This document shows positions 17,874 to 25,570 of a DNA stretch of 37,560 bases, piece after piece (position 1 is the first letter of the stretch; each line of letters starts with the position of its first letter). The stretch lies in NCBI GenBank assembly GCA_964349885.1, contig CAYGIQ010000007.1, positions 1-37,560 of the forward strand, read 5' to 3'. Source of the stretch: UBA1413 sp964349885 (GTDB lineage Bacteria; Bacteroidota; Bacteroidia; Bacteroidales; Prolixibacteraceae). The notes beneath the pieces are model-generated. The model saw nothing but the letters and a program-made list of their open reading frames with translations, made no database searches and had not been told where the DNA came from. The position numbers and the translations under genes were made by a program.

Positions 17874-18629
17874 CTAAGCCTCGTCGGTACCATCGAGAAG
17901 CTCGTCGTTGGCATGAAGCTCATTGAGCAATTCCAGAATTTCGTAAACCGACAATCGCTTAACATTGGTTATGACCATATCTTCCTTAAGGAAATTGCCA
18001 TACTGGTTGCATTCGTCGATTACCCATTTAAAAACCTCCTTCAGCATAGCCTTTACAGGCAGCACCACCATGGCAGTATTGAAATCGATGAGGTTGATGA
18101 ACTCTTCCAGCTCACCGTCGTTCTTTTCGACGGCATATTGAAGCTCATCCTTCAACAATTTTTTCTGCATCGAAGAGAGTTCTCCTCCCGTCTGGTTTAT
18201 AAATACCAGAAAATAGCGTAGTTTTTGACCTTTTCCGCCCAACCCGGTCGATATGAATACCTGTTGCTCTTCGAGCAGCGAACTTTGAAGCAACATCCGA
18301 CTCTCCTGAAGGGACAGAATGGCCCAGTCCTTCAATTCAGGATCGGGTTGCTGTAGATAGCGTTCAATGGTGCGAAAAGCCTCCACATCGCTCACCGATG
18401 CCAAGGCAGCAAGCACTTTCTTACGGACATTGATGTCGGCATTTGGATCCTTGAGCACTTCAGCATCGGCAAAAAAATTCTCCATCGACGGTCCTTCCCT
18501 GAATTTCTTAACAAACTCAAAGTACTCCATCTGAAGCTGAATATCGATCTGCTCCTCCAGAATATTGAAATTTCCGGGGATATCGTTTAGTGCATCCTGT
18601 ATTTTTCGGTATAGGGACTCGTCGTCCAT
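17874..18629 (-). CDS. Conserved protein of unknown function, helical (HEAT-like segment)
   Basis: This 251-residue, strongly acidic and largely helical protein has no signal peptide or membrane span and is presumably cytoplasmic. Residues about 60-115 (VRKKVLAALASVSDVEAF, then ELKDWAILSLQESRMLL) look like two HEAT-type helix pairs. The second half (TGGKGQKLRYFLVF, ELQYAVEKNDGELEEF, YEILELLNELH) has no motif I recognise. Bacteroidota carry proteins of this kind as conserved hypotheticals. The start MDDESLYRKIQDALND is a natural N-terminus. It diverges from feoB across 138 nt. The tRNA-Arg promoter lies between its stop and the tRNA, so it and the tRNA are separate units on the same strand. 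Confidence 0.7.
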   Translation of the reverse strand: MDDESLYRKIQDALNDIPGNFNILEEQIDIQLQMEYFEFVKKFREGPSMENFFADAEVLKDPNADINVRKKVLAALASVSDVEAFRTIERYLQQPDPELKDWAILSLQESRMLLQSSLLEEQQVFISTGLGGKGQKLRYFLVFINQTGGELSSMQKKLLKDELQYAVEKNDGELEEFINLIDFNTAMVVLPVKAMLKEVFKWVIDECNQYGNFLKEDMVITNVKRLSVYEILELLNELHANDELLDGTDEA

Positions 18630-18651
18630 TAAGCTCTCATTAGTAGAAAAG

Positions 18652-18659
18652 CAAAAATA
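18652..18659 (-). promoter_or_regulatory. -7 promoter element TATTTTTG for the unknown helical protein
   Basis: The minus strand reads TATTTTTG, a perfect TAnnTTTG match 22 nt before the ATG at 18629. Candidate -33 TTG elements lie at non-ideal spacings of 14 and 26 nt. Confidence 0.4.
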
Positions 18660-18697
18660 GTGAGAAGATTCTACAAAAAAGAGAGCAAACCGATTTT

Positions 18698-18724
18698 TTG
18701 CCTCTTCATAAAATTTTATCTTTG
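18698..18724 (+). promoter_or_regulatory. Promoter of feoB with overlapping palindrome
   Basis: TTG (18698-18700) and TATCTTTG (18717-18724) are 16 nt apart, slightly short for the class. The perfect 12-bp palindrome ATAAAATTTTAT (18708-18719) overlaps the -7 element and is a plausible operator for an iron-responsive repressor. A second inverted repeat, TTTATT-ctt-AATAAA (18742-18756), lies in the leader just before the start codon. Confidence 0.55.
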
Positions 18725-18767
18725 CAGGTAACCTATTTTAATTTATTCTTAATAAAAAGAAGAAGGC

Positions 18768-21230
18768 GTGAGATTAAGCGAGATAAAAAACAACGAAACC
18801 GTAGTAATCACCAAGATCCTTGGCCATGGTTCCTTCAGAAAGCGGATAGCTGAGATGGGGTTCATCAAAGGCAAACAGGTTAAGGTTATCAAAACAGCTC
18901 CCTTCAACGGTCCAGTTGAATATAAAATATTGAATTACAACATTTCACTTCGCCGGTCGGAGGCCGAGCGCATAGAGGTGATTCCACTCAACGAGTTTAT
19001 CACTCCCGAACTTCACCCGTTCGAAGGGGTAATCGACCGACAGATAGCCATCACGCCCGATCAGGTGCGCAGCAAAACAATTAACGTAGCTCTGGTAGGA
19101 AATCCGAATGCTGGAAAAACCACCCTATACAATCAGTTATCAGGCTCGAAAGAGAAAGTAGGCAATTACAGTGGTGTAACAGTCGACATAAAACGAACCA
19201 CGTTTTTTGCCAACGGATACACCTTCAATTTCACTGATTTACCTGGAACCTACAGCCTCACTGCTTACAGCACCGAGGAGATTTATGTTCGCAAATTCAT
19301 TTACGAACAAACGCCCGATGTTGTTATCAATGTGGTGGATTCGACCAACCTTGAGCGCAACTTGTTTCTTACCACCCAACTTATCGATATGGATTTAAGG
19401 GTCGTGGTGGCCCTGAATATGTTTGATGAGTTTCGCGAAAACGGTCAGAAACTCGACTTCACTACCCTTGGCAAACTAACTGGCATGCCCTTCGTTCCAA
19501 CCGTTAGCTCAAAAGGCGAAGGAATGGCAGAATTGCTGCAAACCGTAATCAATGTTTACGAAGGGACCGACGCGGCCACTCGGCATGTGCACATCAATTA
19601 CGGCACCGAATTGGAGGCATCGATTAGGGAAATTCGCAATAAAATTAAAGAGAACAAGCCCATCACCGATACATTATCGAGCCGGTTTCTGGCCATCAAA
19701 CTGCTTGAAAAAGACAAGCAGATTTTAGAACTAATGGCCGACTACACCAATTTCATGGACATAGCGGCTACCACGCACAACGAAATTAAACGCATTGAGC
19801 TGCTCTACTCCGACGATAGCGAAACGATCGTAACCAATGCCAAGTACGCCTTTATCAACGGTGCGCTGCGGGAGACCCTGCAGGAGCCAAAGCCAGTACT
19901 TCAGAATACATCCGACAAGATAGACCGTGTCTTGACCCATCCCTTGCTTGCGTTGCCCATCTTTACATCCATATTGTTCCTGGTTTTTTATACTACATTC
20001 ACGCTGGGAGCTTACCCGATGGACTGGATTGACACAGCCATCGGCTGGTTCAGCGACGGACTGCGCACCATTATGGCCGAAGGGATGTTAAAAGACCTGC
20101 TTATTGACGGTATCATTGCGGGAACCGGAAGCGTTCTAATATTTCTACCCAACATACTGATTCTCTTTTTCTTTATTTCGCTGCTGGAGGGGACTGGCTA
20201 TATGGCTCGGGCTTCATTCATCATGGACAAGGTGATGCATAGCTTTGGATTGCACGGTCGCTCCTTTATCCCGATGATTATGGGATTCGGCTGCAACGTA
20301 CCAGCAATTTTGGCAACCCGCACCCTGCGCAATCCAGGCGACCGGCTGCTCACTATGCTCATCATTCCATTTATGTCGTGCAGCGCAAGACTGCCCGTTT
20401 ACATTCTAATCATTTCAGCCTTCTTCGAACGGTATCAGGCACTCATTCTGGTGGGCATTTATGCATTTGGAATTCTATTGGCATTTATTACAGCTCAAAT
20501 ATTCAACAAACTGATTTTCAAAAACAAGGAAACTCCGTTTGTAATGGAGTTGCCCACCTACCGGATGCCAACCCTGCGAAATATCGTATTTCATATGTGG
20601 GAGAAAACCCAGCATTACGTAAAAAAAATCGCAACTGTAATTCTGATCGGAGTAGTCATTATCTGGGCAATGGAGTATTTTCCGAGAACGACGCCCAACA
20701 CAGCACATTTCGAGTCGTTGATAACCGCTGTGGATGACTTGGAGCTATCGGAGCAGGAAGCCGAAGACAGGTTGGAAACAATGAATATGGAAATGGAAGC
20801 CGACCGGTTAATGTACTCCTACATTGGAAGGGTCGGGAACGTCATTGAACCGGTAATGTCCCCTCTCGGATTCGACTGGAAGATGAGTATTGCCCTGCTG
20901 GCAGGACTTCCAGCAAAAGAGATCATCATAAGCACAATGGGAGTACTTTACCAAACCGATGTTGAAGATTCGACCATAAATTTGCAGGAGAAGCTAAAAG
21001 CTGAAACCCATAAAGGAGGTAAATTACAGGGGCAGAAGGTATTCAACACCGCATCGGCGATGGCATTTCTGGTATTCATCCTCATCTATTTCCCATGTAT
21101 TGGGGTAATAGCCACCATAAAAAATGAAGCTGGAAGCTGGAAATGGGGCTGGTTTTCGGTACTCTATACAACTTCGCTCGCATGGGTAATGGCATGGATA
21201 ACCTATAACCTCTTTATGCTGTTTTCGTGA
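18768..21230 (+). CDS. feoB: Ferrous iron transporter FeoB with fused N-terminal FeoA domain
   Basis: This 820-residue protein begins at a GTG preceded by the purine-rich AGAAGAAGG. Residues 1-73 are a FeoA (SH3-like) domain (ILGHGSFRKRIAEMGFIKGK). Residues about 104-270 are the G domain: G1 GNPNAGKT (111-118), G3 DLPG (157-160), G4 NMFD (217-220). The rest is the membrane permease with the two Gate-type regions, including GFGCNVPAILATR, SCSARLPVYILI and AGLPAKEIIISTMGVLY. It imports Fe2+ across the inner membrane, as expected in an oxygen-poor habitat. FeoA-FeoB fusions are known in Bacteroidota. The FeoB-associated protein starts on its last base, so the two form an operon. Confidence 0.96.
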   Translation: MRLSEIKNNETVVITKILGHGSFRKRIAEMGFIKGKQVKVIKTAPFNGPVEYKILNYNISLRRSEAERIEVIPLNEFITPELHPFEGVIDRQIAITPDQVRSKTINVALVGNPNAGKTTLYNQLSGSKEKVGNYSGVTVDIKRTTFFANGYTFNFTDLPGTYSLTAYSTEEIYVRKFIYEQTPDVVINVVDSTNLERNLFLTTQLIDMDLRVVVALNMFDEFRENGQKLDFTTLGKLTGMPFVPTVSSKGEGMAELLQTVINVYEGTDAATRHVHINYGTELEASIREIRNKIKENKPITDTLSSRFLAIKLLEKDKQILELMADYTNFMDIAATTHNEIKRIELLYSDDSETIVTNAKYAFINGALRETLQEPKPVLQNTSDKIDRVLTHPLLALPIFTSILFLVFYTTFTLGAYPMDWIDTAIGWFSDGLRTIMAEGMLKDLLIDGIIAGTGSVLIFLPNILILFFFISLLEGTGYMARASFIMDKVMHSFGLHGRSFIPMIMGFGCNVPAILATRTLRNPGDRLLTMLIIPFMSCSARLPVYILIISAFFERYQALILVGIYAFGILLAFITAQIFNKLIFKNKETPFVMELPTYRMPTLRNIVFHMWEKTQHYVKKIATVILIGVVIIWAMEYFPRTTPNTAHFESLITAVDDLELSEQEAEDRLETMNMEMEADRLMYSYIGRVGNVIEPVMSPLGFDWKMSIALLAGLPAKEIIISTMGVLYQTDVEDSTINLQEKLKAETHKGGKLQGQKVFNTASAMAFLVFILIYFPCIGVIATIKNEAGSWKWGWFSVLYTTSLAWVMAWITYNLFMLFS

Positions 21231-21427
21231 TGCAAGAACTCATATCATATGCCATTATTATAGCAGCGGCAACGGCCGCCCTTACGAAGTTATACATCAG
21301 GTTTCTGAAGAAAAAGAAGGTGAAGGAAAAGTGTGCGGAGCCCGAGATCAAAACTACCTCGGGATGCGGAGGATGCGGAGCAGATTGCCCAGTGCGGCAA
21401 TCTGCCTACCAAAGCAAAGCACGCTAA
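21230..21427 (+). CDS. FeoB-associated Cys-rich membrane protein
   Basis: This 65-residue protein starts at an ATG that shares one base with the feoB stop (TGATG), a sign of translational coupling. A GTG one codon earlier is less likely. It has one N-terminal membrane helix (about 5-24, ISYAIIIAAATAALTKLYI), a basic stretch FLKKKKVK, and a C-terminal cysteine cluster SGCGGCGADCPVR. This fits the FeoB-associated Cys-rich family (the FeoC-like partner outside enterics). Its exact role is unknown; binding iron or helping FeoB assembly has been proposed for the family. Confidence 0.85.
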   Translation: MQELISYAIIIAAATAALTKLYIRFLKKKKVKEKCAEPEIKTTSGCGGCGADCPVRQSAYQSKAR

Positions 21428-21519
21428 CCATCCAAACATTTCCGATAAAGGAATTTAGGTCATTCTGCGATTTCCCGAACAGCTTTTGGAACAACTAGTC
21501 GCAATAAGCGAATGGGCTT

Positions 21520-21612
21520 AAAAGACAAAGGGCAGATCAACATCTGCCCTTTGCTCTAACTAAACTAACTAAACCAATAAAACTAATCAAACCTAAACCT
21601 ATGAAACTAAAA
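21520..21612 (-). ncRNA. Candidate small RNA, about 93 nt, G/U-rich with terminator hairpin
   Basis: On the minus strand a perfect -7 element (21626-21619) is followed by an RNA of about 93 nt. It ends in a 12-bp hairpin and the U-rich tract UCUUUU. The 5' two thirds is almost free of C: the plus strand carries a single G in the 64 bases 21554-21617. It contains tandem GUUUAGUUA-type repeats and the complement of CCTAAACCTATGAAA. No protein frame of any length is present. An alternative reading is a plus-strand leader (hairpin, then A/C-rich spacer, then the 8-codon ATG frame MKLKPSQR) that has lost its gene. The minus-strand unit is favoured because promoter and terminator both fit that direction, but no expression evidence is available. 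Confidence 0.4.
21526..21553. terminator. Perfect 12-bp hairpin, probable bidirectional terminator
   Basis: CAAAGGGCAGAT (21526-21537) pairs perfectly with 21542-21553 across the 4-nt loop CAAC. Read on the minus strand it is followed by a U-rich tract (UCUUUU). Read on the plus strand it is followed by the weaker UUUGCUCU, about 100 nt after the feo operon, so it may end both transcripts. Confidence 0.65.
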
Positions 21613-21618
21613 CCATCG

Positions 21619-21626
21619 CAAAGATA
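21619..21626 (-). promoter_or_regulatory. -7 promoter element TATCTTTG for the candidate small RNA
   Basis: The minus strand reads TATCTTTG, a perfect TAnnTTTG match with no protein gene downstream on that strand for over 2.9 kb. TTG motifs occur only 11-14 nt upstream, closer than the usual -33 distance. Confidence 0.4.
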
Positions 21627-21627
21627 G

Positions 21628-21845
21628 GGGTTAGCAACAATTCCCCGAGTTTTAAAATACCTTTCGGTCTTCTTTAGAACATTATTTAATATTAGCTTAA
21701 TACTCTAATATTTTGGATTTTATAAACAGTGGCAGCGTAGATTGTACTATTTTTCACAACGTTTTCATAGAAAAAGAGCGCCAAAGTCAACCTTTAGCTA
21801 AGCAATTCGAACAACAAACTTGATCGACACAAAACACCACCAAAA
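21628..21845. other. AT-rich intergenic stretch with one inverted repeat
   Basis: No gene is visible between the candidate small RNA promoter and the end of thrC. A perfect 8-bp inverted repeat, AATATTAG (21688-21695) with CTAATATT (21705-21712), has a 9-nt loop. It has no U-tract on either strand and its role is unknown. Confidence 0.45.
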
Positions 21846-23159
21846 TTATCGGGCGTTGTGCAATAACCAGTTGCGAAATTCTTTATAATCGATTGGGAGG
21901 GAAACAGACGAACGGGTACCCGAAAGAAACGCAGCAAGCCGGTCGGGTATGGCAACTACCCCATTCCCAACAATCGACTCCATGGTATCGAGAAACTTGG
22001 CAGGATGGGCTGTTTCCAGAAAAACCCCTACCTGCTGGCTGTTGAGATGTTCAGCCAGTGCAGCATAACCGCATGCTCCGTGAGGGTCGGCAAGGTAGCC
22101 CTCGGTTTCATAGAGGGTTTTAATAATAGTCCGTATGGTATCGTCGCTGTAGCGATATCCGGCAATTACATCGGAGATGTTTTGGTGAGACTGGGCGTAA
22201 AGATCAAGAATACGCACAAAGTTGCTTGGTGCACCCACATCCATAGCATTGGCAATGGTCTCGACCGATGGACGGGGTGTATAGACACCCGTTTGCAGAT
22301 AGTCAAAAACTACATCGTTGGCATTGTTGGCAGAAAGGAAACGCGCTACAGGCAACCCCATCTGCCGCGCAAACAATCCGGCTGTTAGATTGCCAAAATT
22401 ACCACTTGGTACTGAAAATATCAACTCTCGGTCGTGCAGCACACCCTGTTCCAGCAGCCGGGCATAGGCATTAAAATAGTAAAAGGCCTGAGGCAAAAAG
22501 CGGGCTACATTGATTGAATTGGCAGAGGTTAGCAACAATTTACGGTTCAATGCTACATCTAAAAAAGCAGTCTTAACCAAATGCTGACAATCATCGAAAG
22601 TACCAGCGATTTCGAGCGCATGTATGTTGCCTCCCAATGTTGTAAATTGTTTCTCCTGAATTTCACTTACCTTTCCTTTGGGATAGAGCACAACCACTTC
22701 GATACCCTCGACATTCAGAAATCCATTGGCCACAGCGCTGCCAGTATCGCCCGATGTGGCAACCAAAACGTACACTTTCTGGCTCGCTCCTTCCAGAAAA
22801 TAACGCAGCATCCGAGCCATAAATCGTGCCCCAACATCCTTAAATGCCAGGGTAGGTCCGTGAAACAACTCAAGCGACCAAATATTGGAAGTTACTGGTA
22901 CAACAGGACAATCAAAACTCAGGGTATCATAAACGATTTCCTGCAGGTTATCCGGATTGATATCGTCACCAAAAAATTGCAATGCAACTTCATAGGCAAT
23001 CTCGCGGAATGTCTTTGCGTGTAGGGTCTGATACCACTCCTTATCCATTTTCGGGATGGTTGTGGGCATAAACAGGCCATTGTCGGCTGCTAACCCTTTG
23101 ACAACAGCATCGCGCAATGTCACAGCAGGAATCTGACGGTTGGTACTGTAGTATTTCAC
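21846..23159 (-). CDS. thrC: Threonine synthase
   Basis: This PLP enzyme makes threonine from O-phosphohomoserine, the last step of threonine synthesis. From a GTG at 23159 it has 437 residues and begins MKYYSTNRQIPAVTL, matching the family N-terminus. Another in-frame GTG at 23183 would add eight residues; no ATG is available in this part. The PLP lysine lies in GPTLAFKDVGARF (Lys107). ATSGDTGSAV binds phosphate, and SVPSGNFGNLTAG and the C-terminal LETAHPAKF are also typical. The E. coli-like length places it among the longer threonine synthases. It is separated from the upstream minus-strand gene by a hairpin with seven U, so it is probably transcribed on its own. Confidence 0.94.
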   Translation of the reverse strand: MKYYSTNRQIPAVTLRDAVVKGLAADNGLFMPTTIPKMDKEWYQTLHAKTFREIAYEVALQFFGDDINPDNLQEIVYDTLSFDCPVVPVTSNIWSLELFHGPTLAFKDVGARFMARMLRYFLEGASQKVYVLVATSGDTGSAVANGFLNVEGIEVVVLYPKGKVSEIQEKQFTTLGGNIHALEIAGTFDDCQHLVKTAFLDVALNRKLLLTSANSINVARFLPQAFYYFNAYARLLEQGVLHDRELIFSVPSGNFGNLTAGLFARQMGLPVARFLSANNANDVVFDYLQTGVYTPRPSVETIANAMDVGAPSNFVRILDLYAQSHQNISDVIAGYRYSDDTIRTIIKTLYETEGYLADPHGACGYAALAEHLNSQQVGVFLETAHPAKFLDTMESIVGNGVVAIPDRLAAFLSGTRSSVSLPIDYKEFRNWLLHNAR

Positions 23160-23183
23160 GTTCGAATATGGGTATAAATTCAC

Positions 23184-23225
23184 AAAAAAACCGGCCGGAG
23201 CAGTTTACTACCTCCCCCGGACCGG
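23184..23225 (-). terminator. GC-rich hairpin with seven-U tail after the isomerase-like gene
   Basis: On the minus strand CCGG-t-CCGG (23225-23217) can pair with CCGGCCGG (23198-23191) with a single bulge, and seven U follow (23190-23184). It begins 32 nt after the stop of the isomerase-like gene and would end the serA-isomerase transcript before thrC. Confidence 0.7.
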
Positions 23226-23257
23226 ATTGTATTCTTTATAGGGTCAAAGGTATCGAC

Positions 23258-24274
23258 TTATTCAAGAATGGCCTTGCAATACTCGACACACTTCCGAACC
23301 TCAGCAACAGCATCGGAATCTTCTGGAACAGTATACTCCAGTTCGATATCGCAAGTAATGGGCCAGCCGCGCTCCTTAAGGAGCAGTAAAATATCGGCCA
23401 AAGGTGTATCGCCCTCTCCCCAGGGGGTATTGGTATCGGCAGGATCGGCATATTTTCCGGTTTTGTCCTTAATGTGAAGGCTGACAATTCTGTTGTGCAG
23501 TCGCTCGATGACCTCATTGGGATGGTTGCCAGTTGCACCAAAGTAGTGGCCTACGTCGAAGTTAAGCATAATCATAGGGCCTACAGCCAGAAATTCATCG
23601 AATGAGAATCCCTCCTGTCCGGGTTGACCATGGTTATGAAGAATTACGTAAAGCCCATGCTTTTCGGCAAATGGATGGAGTTTTTTGGCAGCATCGAGCG
23701 AAATCTCAGTTGTTATACCGCGGGCACCCAAAATTTTGGCTACCTCAAAGGCATAGTCAATCTCTTCGTCGGTCCAGTTCGGACTGCCAATTTTTGCGAT
23801 ATCTATCTTTACACCGGCATCGTTGTACATTTTTCGAAGTTCGTGGAATTTCTCCATTGGAGCCGATAAACGCCAATTGCGGTGTGCCTCGACCTGTGCA
23901 GCGCGTGCAGCCCTTACCTCCTCTTGTTGTTCGGGGGTTAATTCGGTACCACGGGGATACATGGGTACGTTAACCTCCGGAATTCCGGCATAGGCCTCGA
24001 TGGTGTATCCCATCAACTCTACAGACGTGAGTCCGGCATCGAGCAGGTATTGAAGGGTATTTTCGGCCCCACCGGGCAGACTCCTGAAACTGTAGGATAT
24101 GGCACCGATTTGAACCCCGCCAAAATTGGAGCCGGCGGGAACAACCTGAGCAGGGCCGCCACAACTCATTACTCCTGGCACTGCAAGGGCAAGGGCCAGA
24201 ATTGCAGCCACACTGCCACCAAGAAAATTACGACGCACTAGCTGTCGCATACTGTTTTTTCGTCCGTTTTCCAT
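23258..24274 (-). CDS. Exported sugar phosphate isomerase/epimerase-like TIM-barrel lipoprotein
   Basis: This 338-residue protein has a Tat-type signal (LVRRNFLGGS, Arg14-Arg15) that runs into a lipobox-like GVMSC with Cys38, suggesting a Tat-exported lipoprotein. Residues about 52-338 form a xylose-isomerase-like (AP endonuclease 2 family) barrel. Its candidate metal ligands are spread over ITTEISLDAA, LHNHGQPG, LNFDVGHYFG, SLHIKDKTG and CDIELEY. Such proteins are common in Bacteroidota and are often linked to sugar or inositol catabolism, but the substrate here is unknown. The gene lies 40 nt after serA on the same strand, so cotranscription is likely even though no functional link is evident. 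A second in-frame Met at residue 9 is an alternative start. Confidence 0.84.
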   Translation of the reverse strand: MENGRKNSMRQLVRRNFLGGSVAAILALALAVPGVMSCGGPAQVVPAGSNFGGVQIGAISYSFRSLPGGAENTLQYLLDAGLTSVELMGYTIEAYAGIPEVNVPMYPRGTELTPEQQEEVRAARAAQVEAHRNWRLSAPMEKFHELRKMYNDAGVKIDIAKIGSPNWTDEEIDYAFEVAKILGARGITTEISLDAAKKLHPFAEKHGLYVILHNHGQPGQEGFSFDEFLAVGPMIMLNFDVGHYFGATGNHPNEVIERLHNRIVSLHIKDKTGKYADPADTNTPWGEGDTPLADILLLLKERGWPITCDIELEYTVPEDSDAVAEVRKCVEYCKAILE

Positions 24275-24314
24275 TGTTAGTTAGTTTGAAGTTATGTTGC
24301 ATAAGAAAGTAAAA

Positions 24315-25481
24315 TCAGATAAAACGCACCAAAAAGACTCCATCGATGGCCCTGAGTTTTTGTCCAACTTCGGGACCCAGTTCACTGCGGTCGATGTCGA
24401 TGATGTTGTAGGCAATATCGTTTCGGTTCTTATTTACCATATTGAGAATATTAACACCCTCTGCCCCCAGTATTGAAGCAATCTGACTCACCATGTTGGG
24501 CACATTACGGTTGGCCACAACAACCCGAATTCCGCCATTCCTTTCAAGTTCGACTTGCGGAAAGTTTACCGAATTCACAATGTTGCCATTTTCGAAATAC
24601 TCACGAATCTGATCAACCGCCATGATAGCGCAATTGGTTTCAGACTCATCGGTCGATGCACCCAAATGCGGAATACAGATGGTATTCTTCATCTTAAGAA
24701 CCGCTTCGTCTGGAAAATCGGTGACATACCGCCCAACCTTTCCGCTGTTGAGAGACACTTCCAAATCGGCATCGTTTACCAAACCTCCCCTCGAAAAGTT
24801 AAGGATGGTAACCCCATCTTTCATCAAACCAATCTTCTTTTCACAGATGTAGTTTTTTGTTTCGCCGGTAAGCGGAATATTGAGTGAAACAAAATCAGCT
24901 TGTGCAAGTGCCGACTCAATAGAGCGGGCAACTGTAATTTTATTGCTCAGTTTGAGTGCCTGACTAACCGACAAGTAAGGATCGTATCCAACAACCTCCA
25001 TACCCAATTGCAGCGCTGCATTGGCTACCAGCACCCCGATGGCTCCGAGGCCTATCACCGACAATACCTTGCCCTGAATTTCGTTGCCTCCAAAATTGGC
25101 CTTGCCTTTTTCGACCAATTGCGGAACCTTATCCCCTTCGCCAATAAGACTCCGTGCCCATTCCACACCTCCAACAATATTGCGCGAAGAAAGCAACAAA
25201 CCAGCAAGTACCAGTTCTTTCACGCCGTTGGCATTCGCACCCGGAGTATTGAAAACCACTATGCCCTTCTCTGTGCAGCGGTCGATAGGGATGTTGTTCA
25301 CGCCAGCGCCTGCCCGTGCAATTGCCTTTACCGAAGGTGAAAATTCCATGTCGTGCATATTAAAACTACGCAACACAATGGCATCCGGATCGGCCACTTC
25401 GTTGGCAATGGTATAACGATCGGCTGGAAACTGCCCCAAACCTTTGGGATCAATTTTATTTAACGTAAGTATCTTGTACAT
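24315..25481 (-). CDS. serA: D-3-phosphoglycerate dehydrogenase with ACT domain
   Basis: This 388-residue enzyme opens serine biosynthesis by oxidising 3-phosphoglycerate with NAD+. The N-terminal substrate domain contains IARAGAGVNNIPID. The NAD-binding loop GLGAIG is at 144-149. The catalytic residues are Arg231 (SRGGLV), Glu259 (FPDEAV) and His272 (IPHLGAST). Residues about 317-388 form an ACT domain (RVVVANRNVPNMVSQIASIL) that in many PGDHs binds serine for feedback control. The aminotransferase gene serC, often adjacent in Bacteroidota, is not in this window. The length matches short PGDHs that lack the extra allosteric substrate-binding domain. Upstream is murB after 89 nt. Confidence 0.94.
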   Translation of the reverse strand: MYKILTLNKIDPKGLGQFPADRYTIANEVADPDAIVLRSFNMHDMEFSPSVKAIARAGAGVNNIPIDRCTEKGIVVFNTPGANANGVKELVLAGLLLSSRNIVGGVEWARSLIGEGDKVPQLVEKGKANFGGNEIQGKVLSVIGLGAIGVLVANAALQLGMEVVGYDPYLSVSQALKLSNKITVARSIESALAQADFVSLNIPLTGETKNYICEKKIGLMKDGVTILNFSRGGLVNDADLEVSLNSGKVGRYVTDFPDEAVLKMKNTICIPHLGASTDESETNCAIMAVDQIREYFENGNIVNSVNFPQVELERNGGIRVVVANRNVPNMVSQIASILGAEGVNILNMVNKNRNDIAYNIIDIDRSELGPEVGQKLRAIDGVFLVRFI

Positions 25482-25570
25482 ATTAGACCGGTTGAAAGTG
25501 AATTTTCTTTTGCAGTATGCAAATATTACAAAAAAAACGGGAATGAACGCTTAAAAATGCGTCACTGATT

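Noticed and set aside
17642..17965. 107-codon minus-strand frame containing MDRASDYGSEGWGFESLR
   Set aside because: This peptide is the well-known false translation of a tRNA-Arg gene; the frame spans the tRNA and its terminator.
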